A stretch of DNA of 64,000 nt, taken from the NCBI GenBank assembly GCA_029207755.1, contig JARCOQ010000006.1, forward strand, positions 5,620,846 through 5,684,845, in the 5' to 3' direction. Positions 25,247-37,569 of the stretch are shown piece by piece; the first letter of the stretch is position 1; the number at the start of each line of letters is the position of its first letter. A model generated the notes under the pieces. It was given only the letters and a program-made list of their open reading frames with translations. It made no database searches and had not been told where the DNA came from. A program made the position numbers and the translations under genes. This DNA comes from Chamaea fasciata. Taxonomy: Eukaryota > Chordata > Aves > Passeriformes > Sylviidae.

Positions 25247-26469
25247 CAAGACAAAATTACTATGTCAGATTGGAACGAGAAATGAAACACACCCAATCAG
25301 GTGTTCAGGCTGCCATGGCAATCCAATAAAGATTTCTCTTCCTGCTCCTCCAGAAACACAGCTCTGATGTAGGGCCCAGGAAAAATTGTGTGTTCCTGAC
25401 TTAAAAGCTTTGCTAATTATCCCTCTGTAAAGAGAAAACAATATAAAGAAGGCCACTACCCAGGTTCATGTACCTTGTTCATGCTGCTTAGAAATAGCAA
25501 TGTCCTATTTCAGACAACACCGAAAGGAAAGAACAGAAAATAACTGTCTTTTATAAAGCACAGCACAGTCCATGGACATGATTCCCTGAGAACATGGGAA
25601 TAGACTGCAAGTATCTTGCAGGTAGGTGCTGAAGGCACTCACATTTTCTTTCTCCCTGCATGAACACAAACCTGCTACCGTTTATCCTGCTTAGTAAGAA
25701 AAAACCAATTTATCTGAAGCACCAGAGAACTGTGATGAGTTATAGTAATTTCTCTCCAGGCCTTCTGAGCAGATATTAGAAAAAGTTCAAACATTTTTAA
25801 AATTAGAAGAAACAGGCTTGTGACATCTCCTTTTCTGGAGCAGGTTGCATGCAAGAGATACAGGGAAATTTCACAGTGGTTTGTTCTTCCCTCAGTTTCT
25901 AGGATCCCATGATTTCAGTAGTTATTGGAGTTTTGTAACATCGACTAAACTCGGCAACTGTTTTGAAAGTTTCCAATACAAAAATCACTTATGATTACAA
26001 AAAGATTGAGGGCTAGGAGAGAATTGCATCATCAGGGCTTGGCATGGACCCATGGCACTGAGTCCTTACCAAGGAGCCATGTGCTCCCAGCCAGCCTTAA
26101 GTGGCTTGTACTCATACCCAAATTCCAACTTGGGCCAGAGCCTGTCCTGATGCGTGATCACAACAGCAGTGCAGAGCTGGATCCTCTGACAGAGGAGTCA
26201 AAGCACCCCAGGCTGTACATCAAGTGCCAACCAGCAGTGTAGGAAAGAAAATTCTCCCATTTATTAACTACTCCTAAACTGTCCAGTGTTTCTTTTCCTT
26301 TCTTCCACGGCTGGCACAACAGGCCACCTGTGGTGTACTTCTACCATGGTGCCCAAGAGACTTTCAGTGCATGAAGATGATGTGGGCACACAGAAAGGGT
26401 TCAGGTGACTCACAAACCATTTAAAAAAGTATTGCAACCATTGATAACAGACATTAACAATGTGCCACA

Positions 26470-26490
26470 TAATATAATAATATAATAAAA
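26470..26490 (+). repeat. Short (TAATA)n tract
   Basis: Four imperfect TAATA units form about 20 bases of A and T only. It is a minor simple repeat. Confidence 0.8.
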
Positions 26491-29400
26491 TGCCAGCAAA
26501 TAAGCAACACAGAACACAGAGAAAATAAGTTATTTTTTCTCATGAGTGAGATGGCACACGCAAGGGGCAGTTGGGGCTTTGTGTGTGATGATTATGGAAG
26601 TGCTGCACTGATGGTGTCCTCTGAGAGAACTGTTTTCTTTAAAAGCATTTTCAGAGCAGCTCATGGACTGCCTGTCAAAGCAGCAACTCCAGTATATTTC
26701 TGGTACTTGCAGACTTTGCCAGCTCTGCCTCCAGAAGGTTTTCTTCTGTAATAGACAGACCTTAAGGAGACAACTGTGGGTCAGAGCAAAAAGCCAGTTG
26801 CTGTCCTTGATCCTGAATTTCATTCCTGTTTCCAATGCAAGCTACACACATACTATGGACAAGTTCCCTTTCCTACCCTTTTTCTTCCCTCTCAGACCCC
26901 ATTCCCTCCTTTGCTCTTGCTTCAGCTGCTCATGGTTTTATTTAATGGCTTCACTTTGTTATAAACTCTGGTGCTAAGTTTGCTTGGAGCCTGTAACCTT
27001 TTGTAGGCCAGTTGAGCAGAAGGTCTGCTCTGTTTCATGACACAAGTATTTGTGGGCTTTTTTTCCCCCCCAAGAATATATTTTGTGTGGGTTTCTTTCC
27101 CAAACAATGAAGCAAAATATTCCCAGAGGTGGTGGTGACAGCCTGGTCATCCTGTCAGTATCCACTTGCTGGAAGAGCACATCATGCCCCCTCAGTGAGG
27201 GCAAGAACTCATTGCATGTCTCCAGGTAGTGGCCCTCTTGCCTGCCTGGCATCTTCAGATCTGACCTATGTGGCCACAGGCAGCTAAACCCCAACCTTTA
27301 GCAGATGTTTGATAAAGAAGTCCTACTCTCTCATGCTTCCCTGTGTCACTGGTGCATTTGTGCTGTGTGGTCCCACAGAGGTGTTTGCTGTCTCAGCAAA
27401 GGCTGATGCAGCCTCAGCTCTGCCAGATGGGTGGACAGAATGCTCAGAGTGGGCACCTGAATGCTCAAATCACCTTTGTTTGCAATAAGTTCTTTGAAGC
27501 AGGGCTATTCCCCACATGGCTGGTGCCAATGGGTGCCTTTACACCTACAAAAGCTTTTTACTGGTCTAGGCAGCATCTGCTTTTAAATTGAACAAGTTTC
27601 CAAGTTCTTTCTGGCATGGAGGTGAGCTTCAGCTTGCTAGCTGGCTGAGAGTAGATGTATGCAATGGTTGTGCCCTACTTTTTGAATGCAGCTTTTATGT
27701 GAGCAAATAAGGAATTTTATTTGCTGTGCTTAGTCAGTGCTCCATCTATTTGTGATCTAGAATCTCACTCAGAAAGAATCCCATCAAGGCATCCAACTCC
27801 CTGGAATGGGACATAGGCAGGGTGTGCTTAACTGTTCATATAGAAAAACCCAGCATGCACAAGTGCACATTCAGGGCTTGTTTTCCAAGTGCTCAGCACC
27901 CACAGCTTAGACTAACATTTCAGAGGAGATCTGCCCCTTTTAATACACCCGTTCAGGTGAAGTTTTCAGCAGAGATCAGTCTCAAAACAGAGTTTGCTGG
28001 CTCTCTGGCCAGTTGTTTTGCTGCTTAGATAAGAACTGAGCAGATCTGAAGATCTGATTTTCAGCAACATTGAAAAATACCATGTTTTGGGGGTTGCACA
28101 TTGTAGGCATTGCAGTCGTCTTGTGCTTGCCAGACTGTAAGTAATCGTGCCAGCAGCTAGCAGGCTGTCAGTTACTAGTGTAAGCTGCAAATCCATCAAG
28201 AGCTGTTTATATTTCACAAGGGGACGGATAAAGAGAAGATTCATTTCGTATCCCTTTAAAAAGTGTGTGTGTGAGCGTATGGCAGAGGGTCAAGATAATT
28301 TTAGAGACAGATTTCTCAACAGGATCCTTTCTGAAGGTAGTCCTGTTGGAATTGACAGCCCCTCGCCTTGGCATGGCTCCTGCTCTTGTGTCTGGGGCTG
28401 CAGAGGACGGCTCTTTCCCCAGGCTGAACCTGGCATTGGGTGCTCCCTGCTCTATTTCAGTTGCAAAAACTTACATCCCAGCACCAGGTCATTGCTAAAG
28501 CCTTATCTTCATCCCTCTGACATTTATGTGGCTCTGGTGTGCTTCTGGAAAACATGATTCCTGTCCCAGAGCCCAAAGCTTAAGCTGGGGTTACAAGTTT
28601 CATAAATACTAATCCAAACAGGGAACTCCAGGGTTAGATCATATCCTTATGGAGCATTGCTTTCACTGGGCCTGATACTCAGGTATTAATCTGTGTCATA
28701 AATTCAGACCCAAACTCACTTCCAAGGCATTGTCAAGAAGAGGGAAAGGGTTCTGCAGGGTGTCTGGCGGTCACAATCTCTGCTGACTCCCTCTCATTAG
28801 GTAGTTATAGATGTGCACAGGCTGGGTCCAGACTAACCCCTCAATAACACAGTGGGTGAGTATTTCAGAAACCAAGGAGTCAAAATAGTGATTTTTGTCA
28901 TTCAGTGGTCAGGATTATGGGCAAGGATTCAGATGACTCATCCATCAGTTGTTTGCCTCTGAGTGCCGAGCTTAAAAAGTGAAAAGAAATACAATATACC
29001 TGGACCAAACTTCCAAATCTGTAGGTGATGATGTTTTTTCACATTTCCTTCACCTCACCAGTGCCAGGGGTAAAAGGTATTTTGGAAAAAACCCATGCAA
29101 ATCTCATGAGAAATGATAGAGCAGGCTGCAAGATTTATAGGACCTGTTGTAGAGGAATGACTGAGATTTTTGGTTAGACCTGCTGTTATCATCACATGCT
29201 GTTACACTGAGAAAGCTGAATCCATGGAGCTGGAAGGGGTGCTGAGAAAGAGATTTTGTACTGATTCCCCCTTCCATTAGGGATCTAGTTTTCAGCAGAG
29301 GAAAGGGAGGAGGGGAAAAAAAATCAACACATCCATAAGCAAAGCTTTTTACCTTAACCCTGATTGCTGCAGCTGCAACCAACAACGTTTTACCCCAAAC

Positions 29401-29841
29401 TTCTGTCAGGATGACCCCTGGGAGTCGTGGGTCAGGTGTTTCAGACCCCCTTTCTTCACCTTGGTCCTGGCTGCGACTCCTCCTGCGCACTGCAGCATCC
29501 AACCCTCGCCCTGTCCAGAGCCATCCTACTCCTGCCAACATTTCATATCCTTTTCTCTGAGCCCCTGCCCCAGGTCTGCTTTATAGTCTGATTGCTCTGC
29601 CCCAGGCTTGCAGAGGGCAACACAAAACAGAGCAATAACTGGGAGAGGGAGCTGGCAGGCAAAATCAGGTCAATAATGAAGGCTGGAGCAACCCCCACTT
29701 GCTCGACTGGGTTGTGCTAACACAAACACCAACTGCCTGCCCTCAGGGCTCCCCCGTCTAAGGGCAGGCTCATGGGAGTCCAATGCTCCTTTGATCCCAA
29801 TTTCTCAGCAGCTGTGCAAGTCATGGCCTTTACAGTGGCTT

Positions 29842-29900
29842 GCTGCTGACTCACGGTGAATCACGGCTCACTGGTACTATAAAGGCGCCTTGGAGGGCAG
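29842..29900 (+). promoter_or_regulatory. Candidate core promoter or regulatory cluster
   Basis: TGCTGACTCA at 29844-29853 matches a Maf-recognition/AP-1 half element. TCACGG is repeated at 29851-29856 and 29861-29866, a 10-base spacing of about one helical turn. A TATAAA box follows at 29878-29883, then GGCGCC. No known transcript can be anchored downstream. The alternative is chance clustering inside an enhancer or plain intergenic DNA. Confidence 0.25.
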
Positions 29901-29984
29901 AAATTATGTTTGTGCTCACTTTAAGACCCTGTTATGCCCTGGGAGCAGTGTGAAAGAGGCTTTTGCACAACACAGAGTCGGGCT

Positions 29985-30180
29985 CATTGTATTTGCATCC
30001 TACCATAATATAAATCAGCATTATTTGAGCATAGTCATTATTTAGAAGAAATTACAATAAATTAAGGTACCAAATTTGTAATTAAGGGCTAGCAAGCTAC
30101 TTAATTAATCTTATATCTAATTAGCCAACAATAAATTACCCAAGCAGGACTATAAATCTATTCAGTGAGCTACAAGAACC
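29985..30180. promoter_or_regulatory. Candidate conserved developmental enhancer (homeodomain/POU-site rich)
   Basis: A perfect POU octamer ATTTGCAT lies at 29991-29998. Homeodomain cores TAATTA lie at 30079-30084 and 30118-30123, with TTAATTAA at 30101-30108. The block is AT-rich yet not a simple repeat. It is sharply bounded by GC-richer sequence and sits about 100 bases from the TATA/Maf-like cluster. This composition is typical of vertebrate conserved non-coding elements near developmental genes, but conservation cannot be seen from one sequence. Confidence 0.3.
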
Positions 30181-30475
30181 GCATGCATAACGACCTGTCC
30201 TGTACTGTTGGGAGCTCTTGAGGCTGTTCAACTGCCCTTTGTCTCCCTGGCTGCCCCAATGCCCCACCTCCAGGGCTTCTGTCTGGTTGAAAGCTCCTTT
30301 GGGCAGAGATCATGTCTTTGAAGTGGCTTGGATCACCCTAGCTTAAAGTTTGGGGACTTCATGAAAATAATCAATTTTACTGAAATTTAATGCAAGTTGA
30401 ATTGTGTTTAGCCCCATTGTGAGTCTCAGCAAGCAGCTTTAAAGAGCTCTTTTTAATGTGGTGGTTAGTAATGTT

Positions 30476-30660
30476 GTTGCCCAGAGAGGCTGTGGACTCC
30501 CCACCCACTGAGGTGTTCAAAGCCAGGCTGGATGGGACTCTGAATAACCTGGTGGAAGGTTATTCAGTGGAAGGTGTCCCTGCCCATGGCATGGGTGTTG
30601 TAATGGGATGATCCTGAAGGTCCCTTCCAACCCAAACCAGTCTGTGACTCTAATGTCATG
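30476..30660 (+). mobile_element. CR1 LINE 3' fragment, plus orientation
   Basis: The blocks TTGCCCAGAGAGGCTGTGGA, TCAAAGCCAGGCTGGATGG, GGTGTCCCTGCCCATGGCA, GGGATGATCCTGAAGGTCCC and TTCCAACCCAAACCA follow the CR1 3' untranslated order. A decayed tail (TCTGTGACTCTAATG) follows. GGAAGGT recurs around a TTATTCAGT insertion, suggesting a small internal duplication. It is non-coding and inactive. Confidence 0.92.
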
Positions 30661-30828
30661 TGCTAAAAGAGATGTGCAAGTGGCAAGAATGATCATCTAT
30701 ATGGGCAGGTTGTACTCAGAAAATTATTGCAGAGCTGGTTTTTAATATGTGATGTCTTTTTGATTTTAATTACAGGCTCCACAGAATGCTACATAATGTG
30801 AATTGCAAGTTCTGAAAAGTTTGTGGCC

Positions 30829-30846
30829 TTTTTTTTTTTTTTTTTT
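30829..30846 (+). repeat. Poly-T run (18)
   Basis: Eighteen T precede AGGCAAG. It could be a microsatellite or, read from the other strand, the poly-A tail of an unrecognised old retrocopy. No body was recognised beside it. Confidence 0.92.
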
Positions 30847-31715
30847 AGGCAAGCTATGCAAGGCCACTCTTAACAGGCAGGCAAGACCAGGCAATGCAGC
30901 TAAACATCACAGAGGTAGTTTTTTCAAGTACCTCCTAAAGCCTATTTTCACAGGATCTGCCAGTACAAACAGGGATTTGTGACTACAGTTGAGCTAAGGA
31001 GCATAAAAAGTACATGGTGTCTCTACGAGAATTACAGCGTCTTAGCTGTGGTTGGCTTAGGGGATGGCTTTATTCAAAATGCTGTACCACAGCCAAGCCG
31101 TGTCCTGAGGCTCTATGTTAAAACACACACAGCAAACAATGAGAGGAGATAAAGCCTGTCCCAAGAGCTGCATGCGTGACCACAAACGTGTTTTATGGCA
31201 GCCTGGGGATGGGGTTTCATTAATCTGCTAAACGCTGCAGGGTGTGTGTGGCCCTTGGAGGAGGTCACACATCCACTTGGGTGAAGTCTTGGCTCTGAGG
31301 AAATCACTGGGAGATTTGCCATGGGCTTCCACATAGCCTATCTTGTCCATTGCTGCATCCCTCTTCTATGAGTGTGGGACGATGACTCAGCTGATGTAAA
31401 AGCATCCCCACACTTACTGGGCTTCAGGGATTTGATTCCAGTAGAGAATTGGGTCTGCTGGACACCATCTTCCTTGTCAGAAACACATATGTGCAGCAGC
31501 AAAAATCAAGGGTATGGGACTTAAAGCCTCCTCAAACAAGATTCATAGAAACCAATAAACAATGTGGTTTGTTAGGCAACTTTAGAAAAACAAAGACCAA
31601 GGAAGATTGTCTTTAGCTGGCCATCCTCTGGCCATTCAAGTGAAGATTTAGTAACTAAATCACCTCTCCCATCTCTTAGGTGCTGTTAATAGATGCATCT
31701 CCACTAACTTCAGTT
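30847..31715. other. Unique non-coding DNA
   Basis: No exon, RNA gene or repeat family was recognised between the poly-T run and the next CR1 element. Confidence 0.6.
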
Positions 31716-31812
31716 GTCACAGAATCATAGAATCATTTAGGCTGGAAGAGACCTTTAAGATCATCAAGTCCAATCCCTAAGTCTCTGGCAAAGAACTGCG
31801 GCCCTTACATCA
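31716..31812 (-). mobile_element. CR1 LINE 3' end, minus orientation
   Basis: The reverse-complement octamer tail (CACAGAATCATAGAATCATT) is nearly intact. It is followed by TAGGCTGGAAGAGACCTTTA and AGATCATCAAGTCCAATCC, the classic CR1 terminus. Similarity to the consensus ends soon after the GCCCTTACATC block. This is one of the better-preserved tails here, and the copy is short (about 100 bases) because of 5' truncation during retrotransposition. Confidence 0.95.
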
Positions 31813-34800
31813 AATGCATGGGAGGACATTATCCATCTCACAATTTGCAAAGGTGTTCATGACTATTTATTTACAGAGCTCCCAGTAATGGAAGTCGTGC
31901 AGAAACAGAACTTTGCCAAAGCCCAGCAAATCCCTGCACCAAAGAAAGTTTGCACAAGAGTAGTATAATACAGAGCAAACAAAGCATGGCACGAGGCCAC
32001 GGAGCTGAATGATTCCAAAAGAGGTATCTTTGTGGGGAGACACGGAATAAGATTATTTAAAAGAAGATATAAAACTGGAGTGGAATAAGGAAGAAGAGAC
32101 AAAATTCTATGTTGATTCAGTCCCATTATTTCAAGCAGACATTTCGACATGATGTCGTTTGAAGGTGATGAAATCAAAAATAGCTGAGGTTCTTCATCTT
32201 TCTCAGAAGGTATTTTCTGCTGTTAGTCTTTAGCCTGCTTGTGAGCAAACCTGGGTCTTGCACAATGACTCGACTTTAGGGCAGACCTTTGAGAACAACA
32301 TGAAACATCATGAAACGAGCCAGGGCATGAGAATATGGAATATTTGCATGTGGCATAGAGAAGAGCTAGTCACAGCAGCGAGGTCAGAAAGGAAGTGCAG
32401 AAGGAAGACAAGAAAGACCAAAAAGCCACAGAACTTCCAAACAAAGGAAAACTTAAACAAACAAACAAACAAACAAACAAAAGAATATATTTTAGGCAGA
32501 AGGAAGGGTGGTGGAACCCAGCAGATACCTGTATTGCCACTGTTCTTTTCTTGATCTTTTTACGTTACTTGTCTTTAGCAATAGGAGTGATCAGAAAGGT
32601 TCCGCTGTATTCTCAGGAGTAAATGAAAAGAAACGTACTTTTTGACCATGCATTTTGTAAGCAGTTGTCCTCACCTATTGAATTAAAATTCAACTCCACC
32701 AACAATTGCCAAAAAATAGAAGGCCAAAGTTTCATGCTCTGGCATCCAACTCATAAAGTCTCCTTGAGGTCATCAACTCTTCAGAGATTGTGAGAGTATC
32801 CAAAATAACCGCATCATGACCTTACCCATTCTTAAAAATGTGTTTGAATGAGCCATTTTGGAAATTCTTGAGATGCTTGGTTGCTCTTTGTTTACTCTCA
32901 AATTGAAATTAAAACCAGTGCAATCCAAGTAGAATTCTATCTGAGACAAAAACACAGGAACTACACTGTCTCATTCATGGTTTTCAACCCAATTTGGCAG
33001 ATTCAAGGCATTCAGATAGAACTCTGGAAAAAAATCCAAGATGAAACTAAAGCTGCAGTGAATTCAGGATTGAATTTCTTCCCAGCCTCATGGGCCCAGC
33101 ACTACAGCCCTGAATTTCTGTTCTTCAGGTCAGCCCTGGTTCCTCCCCATTCAGAGTCAACCCATTCCCATTTTGGCTCACCATTTGAGCACTTCAACTT
33201 TATTTGGGAATATCACACTTTTTTTCAGGGACATCCAGTGCTTATGGAGAGATTTTTCACCAGTTGTAGGACTGTAACAAATGGAAACCTACATGTTGTT
33301 TTACCCTTTTAGGAGGCACAATTTATTTGCTCCCTTAACAAATGCTGACATATCACTTCATTTATCCAGAGTTTGGAACACTGAAATCTGCTGTAACCAT
33401 TTTTTTTTTTTTGCCCACTTTCAGAAATATTTTGCAATACATACACCTACACATTAGATTTTACAAAAATTTGCCAAACTCACCCACTCACTAGATTTAA
33501 AAAAAAAAAAAGGTTAATTCAGTCCAAATTCACAACACGATAACAGGCTTTTAAACAAATAAGCACATTTCTTTAAAAGAATCCATACCTGCTAAATCAT
33601 TTTTACAGCAGTGTGGCAAATCTGCCCAGAGCCTAAGTGATACTTGATAGAACAGACTTGCTGGATATAAAAGCTTAAGTTTCCCATATGCAGCCAGCCC
33701 TAATGATTGTAAAGCCAAGATCTGCTGTTTAATGTTTTGAATGTGCTCTCTGATTTGACTTTCCTGCTGCTGCAAGCATCTCGTGTCAGCATTCCTCAGA
33801 GTCTGCATAATATACATATAGGCTGATCTTTAACCTCTGTGTCATCCCCCAGACCAAAATCAATGGAGGGATATGACACTGGTGGGACCATTTGCCCATA
33901 GTAGTTCATACAGACAGATGGGCTGATGCACAAGCATGGGGCCAAACAAACATGGTGCTGGTGGAGGGGGTTTTTGTTTTTTGGAGTGGGAAACGAAGCT
34001 CTCAGAATGTGGATGCAGAAGGAGGTAAGTTCAGCTTCAATGTCAGCAAAACCACTGCGGGTCCTGCAGTTTTTGCACCTTGAGGAATGGTGAGAAGGCT
34101 GCTTGGTTTTGGGCTTTGCTGTTTTCTATCTTTTTATTGTATAAATTCCCCCAAGATCGACATAGTATCATTTTCTCTCTTGGGCTAAACCAGGTCATGA
34201 ATAATAAAAGCAAACAGCAGTTACCCTCCACCATGCCTGTAAAATTCCACGTCCCTTATCCTAAGGGACTGTGACTGTTTTTTTTCACAGCTTTTCCCTA
34301 GTGCTGCATGAAATGTGGTTGGACATTTGGAGTCTGTCAGCTGCTCAGTTGCCAGCCTTGCAGACTGGGATGGGGCAGTGATAAACTGGATTACCTCAGA
34401 TGGTAGGTGGGCAGTGGTGACATAAAATGGGACTCCCAATGACACAGCTTTGTGTGACATAGATCTCCAGTGCTGGGCTGCAGAAGGCACCTGTTTTCCA
34501 AAATTCAGGTCTTTGTGGTCCTCAGACATCACAAGGGATACACAGGGTAAGGGCGGGACACCCAGTGTTTGGGTGAGTGGAGATGCTGTGCAGGAAAGGC
34601 AGAATCTCTAAAATGCCAGCCCTGGGGAAGGGTGACTCCACTTCTGCTTGTGCCTGGGCAGTGCTGCAAAATGCTGCACTTCTCTCTGGTTGTCCTGGCT
34701 CCAAGTTTCTGTGACGTCTGAGCTCCAGGTTTGTTGCAGTGCCCTTGCCCTCATCTCACAGGGGCTGCAGAGATGCCACAAAGCAGCCTGGTGTGTACTG

Positions 34801-34947
34801 CTTGGAACATTTCGCAGTTGGAGAACTGCTGCCATTTCCCTCTCTATTTCTTCTTTCATGCTCACAGTAGTCCATGACTGAAAATCAGACAGAAGTTCAA
34901 CTGTAAAAATAAAAATGGTTTTAGTTAATATTTTTCCAAATGATGCT
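31813..34947. other. Unique non-coding DNA with small homopolymers
   Basis: No gene was recognised. T13 lies at 33400-33412 and A13 at 33499-33511. A 143-codon plus frame at 32881-33312 is open across AT-rich sequence but resembles no protein I know. Confidence 0.6.
32455..32482 (+). repeat. (AAAC)7 tetranucleotide microsatellite
   Basis: Seven almost perfect AAAC units run before AAAAGAATATAT. They produce a peptide repeat (KQTN) in two frames, which is an artefact. Confidence 0.95.
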
Positions 34948-34957
34948 CCCCCCCCCC
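34948..34957 (+). repeat. Poly-C run (10)
   Basis: Ten C are followed by GCCCTCC. Long C/G homopolymers are mutation-prone and assembly-prone, so the length should be treated with caution. Confidence 0.9.
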
Positions 34958-35696
34958 GCCCTCCAACCAGTGTATAACTCTTTATAATACAGCGTAGTTA
35001 ATATTTTCCTTTCATTTTATACTAGCACAACACCTCAGAAAGATGGGATGAAATAGGCAGGCTGTGCTTTAGGAATATACCAGTATTCCCAGGCAAACTG
35101 ATCTTAACAAAAATATTGTAATGAAATCAATATGTATTATTACACATAATGAAGCAAAATGTATATTTTTACATATTAACTCTATTTGCTTTTACTCTTT
35201 ACATGTAGTTATAAAAATATTTATTTTTGTGCTTAGAATAACAAAATGAAAGCTCAGTGTTCAGCCTCTATCTGGCTGGCACTTATTATTTCCATATGTT
35301 AGGGCAACAACCAGATTGCTCTGCCAGTTAATTCTGTGACTTTTTCTGCACCTTTTCATCTGATCCAGCAAAGATTATTTTCTTTGCAGCTATTATTGCA
35401 AAGAGGTGACCGATTGCCACCGGGCAGAGAGTTAAAAATGAAAGGATCAATTAAGTTTATTCTTCTGGTGAGAAAATATGCACATTTTCTCAGATCATTA
35501 AATTCCATCTGAGGAGCAGGGATGAGGAATTAAGATGCTTTCAATACTTTAAACAAGTCTCCCTGTTTTCAATAGCAATGCTGTATTTGGATTTAACTCT
35601 GGTCAGAAGAGCACTCCCAGCTCTGCTCACTGAAAGTGATGGCAGAATGTGCTGTTGACTCGAATGGAGTAGGGATCAAAGACCGCAGGGCAACCC
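34958..35696. promoter_or_regulatory. AT-rich unique block, possible conserved non-coding element
   Basis: From about 34980 to 35560 the DNA is AT-rich without being a simple repeat. At 35469-35492 a perfect 9-base inverted repeat, TGAGAAAAT/ATTTTCTCA, flanks ATGCAC. CAATTAAG lies nearby at about 35449. No frame of note is open. A regulatory role is inference from composition and symmetry only. Confidence 0.25.
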
Positions 35697-35797
35697 TGGA
35701 AGATGAACCTGATCGAGATGAAGAAGACCCTGCTCATGGCAGGGTGGTTGGATTAGATGATCTTTAAAAATCCCTTTCAAATTTGTGATTCTATGAA
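35697..35797 (+). mobile_element. CR1 LINE 3' end, plus orientation
   Basis: GGTTGGATTAGATGATCTTT and AAATCCCTTTCAAATTTG, followed by the tail GTGATTCTATGAAG, match the CR1 3' terminus in plus orientation. The upstream part (ACCCTGCTCATGGCAGGGT) agrees with the consensus just 5' of it. Several transitions show a decayed copy. Confidence 0.93.
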
Positions 35798-37569
35798 GTT
35801 GTTAAGATCACGCTTTTCATCCTGACATATCGGAGACATTCTATGTGCATGTGCCAGGTGGTGTTACACTTGTTTGTCTGAATGCACTGCTAATCTATGG
35901 CAAGCCTTTGGAGGTGTACCACCACCACCAACCTCAAGAAGTTCATTTGGAGCCAGAGAAAAGGTTCTGCAGGGCAGTTTAAGGAGGAGGAACATATGGT
36001 CAGTCACGTTGGGAGTCAGAGAGCACACTCTCCTGAGGCACAGCATGTCACATTGGACACTTGTCCATGTGCTTGCAACCTGTCAAGAGCATACATCTGA
36101 TGCACTGTCCATAAAAATTAGTAAATGAGGGAGAGGGTCTCCATCAGCCCTCCAGGTACAGCTGACCACAGCTAACAGAAGCTGCAGAAATATGTCTGAA
36201 GCTCAGTCACAGCCTCATTCCTGGTAGGATCAGTTTGCACTGAACTCCATGACACTGAGCTCAGATGCTTACCATGTTTCACCCTACCAGCGCAAACCTC
36301 AATCAATATTTAAATCTGAACCCTTTATTTCTCTTCTTGAGACCTCTGATATATCCCCCAAGCAGCTCCTGGAATGTTTCTCAGCTTCTGTGACCAGGAG
36401 AGCCCACGCTTGCCAACTCATCATCCCTGGAAACTTGCTGGAGAGCTGGTACAAAAAAGCCCAACAATGTCAGTGTTTTGTACACGTGGTTATAGAGCAA
36501 GGGGAAGCACCACTGTCAGATTTCCCAGACTTCCATATACCCCTCCATGGAGACTCCCTCAACACAGCCTGGGATGCAGGAGCAGAGCTGTGATGGGCTA
36601 ACCCTGACACTAACTGCAGCAGAAATTGCCTCTTTATTTCCAGCAGTGCCTCTGCAACACAAATCCTGAGGACACACAGGGCAAGCTGGAGTCAGCAGGC
36701 AAGGAAAGGACACACTGGGGAGGGAGTTCGAGAGCAACACAGTAAGAAAAATGCTTCCCTTGGAAAGGTGTTGTAACAAAGATAAAATGCTTCAGATGTC
36801 AACAGGATACCACAGGATCCCAGAAAAACCACACAGTTTCTCTGCTGTAGAACTGTTCATTCACAAAATAGTTTTTCTTCTCCATATTCAGGTTATTACA
36901 GATAGTTTCTGTACTGCCAGAGCTGCACTGACCAGCAGTGTGAGACTTTTCATAGCTGCAGCTGCTCAGGCAGAATCAGACACCTCAACATAAAGGGACT
37001 TTCTGTACGTATTTTCCTTCTCCTCCCCTGACAGAGTAACTGGAGCAGTATAAGCAACTTTATATTGACATAATTCATCCCCATTGGGGGTGTTATATCA
37101 TGTTAGAGAGATTTAGATGGTTAATGTGATAAAACTTGTGAATAGAGAAGCTGGTAGGATCATGAATTAGTTTTTTTACTCCTTGCACTCTACATGACTC
37201 ACAGTAACTCAAACTTGTAAGAATAACAGTGTATAAATTGGCCAGAACTAAGCCCCTTTGCTAAGACAGATTGGTTTTTAACTACCTGCATGCCTGAAGC
37301 TTCCACAGTCACAGAAATCTTGCACGAGGGTAACAGGTTTGCTCCTAAGTAACATATTATCTAAAGAAAGCACCACATATATGCCAAACTTTCCAAAGGA
37401 AACCAGTGATTCTGGATTTTTTTATACCTAAATGCCAGTCCTGAGAAAACTTATAAGGTATCTTAAATGGGAACTGCTCTTTGTAAGGAAAATAATGATA
37501 AGGATGCAATCTCTGAAAGATACAGATTGTTCTGCAGAGGGCCGTTTTCTTATCTTCAGGACATTCTTG
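35798..37569. other. Unique non-coding DNA
   Basis: No gene was recognised. A 114-codon plus frame (36249-36593) has no familiar domain and overlaps another frame of 75 codons. It is treated as chance. Confidence 0.6.

Larger units (their letters stand above)
23726..29830. other. Unique non-coding DNA
   Basis: No gene or interspersed repeat was recognised. Simple repeats at 25168-25246 and 26470-26490 are listed separately. A minus-strand frame of 145 codons (29104-29541) covers a GC-richer patch with a few CpGs, but resembles no protein I know. I therefore leave it out as a gene. Confidence 0.6.

Noticed and set aside
29104..29541. 145-codon minus-strand frame over a GC-richer patch
   Set aside because: Considered as a possible first exon because of CpGs and arginine-rich sequence, but there is no known similarity and no donor site I would trust.
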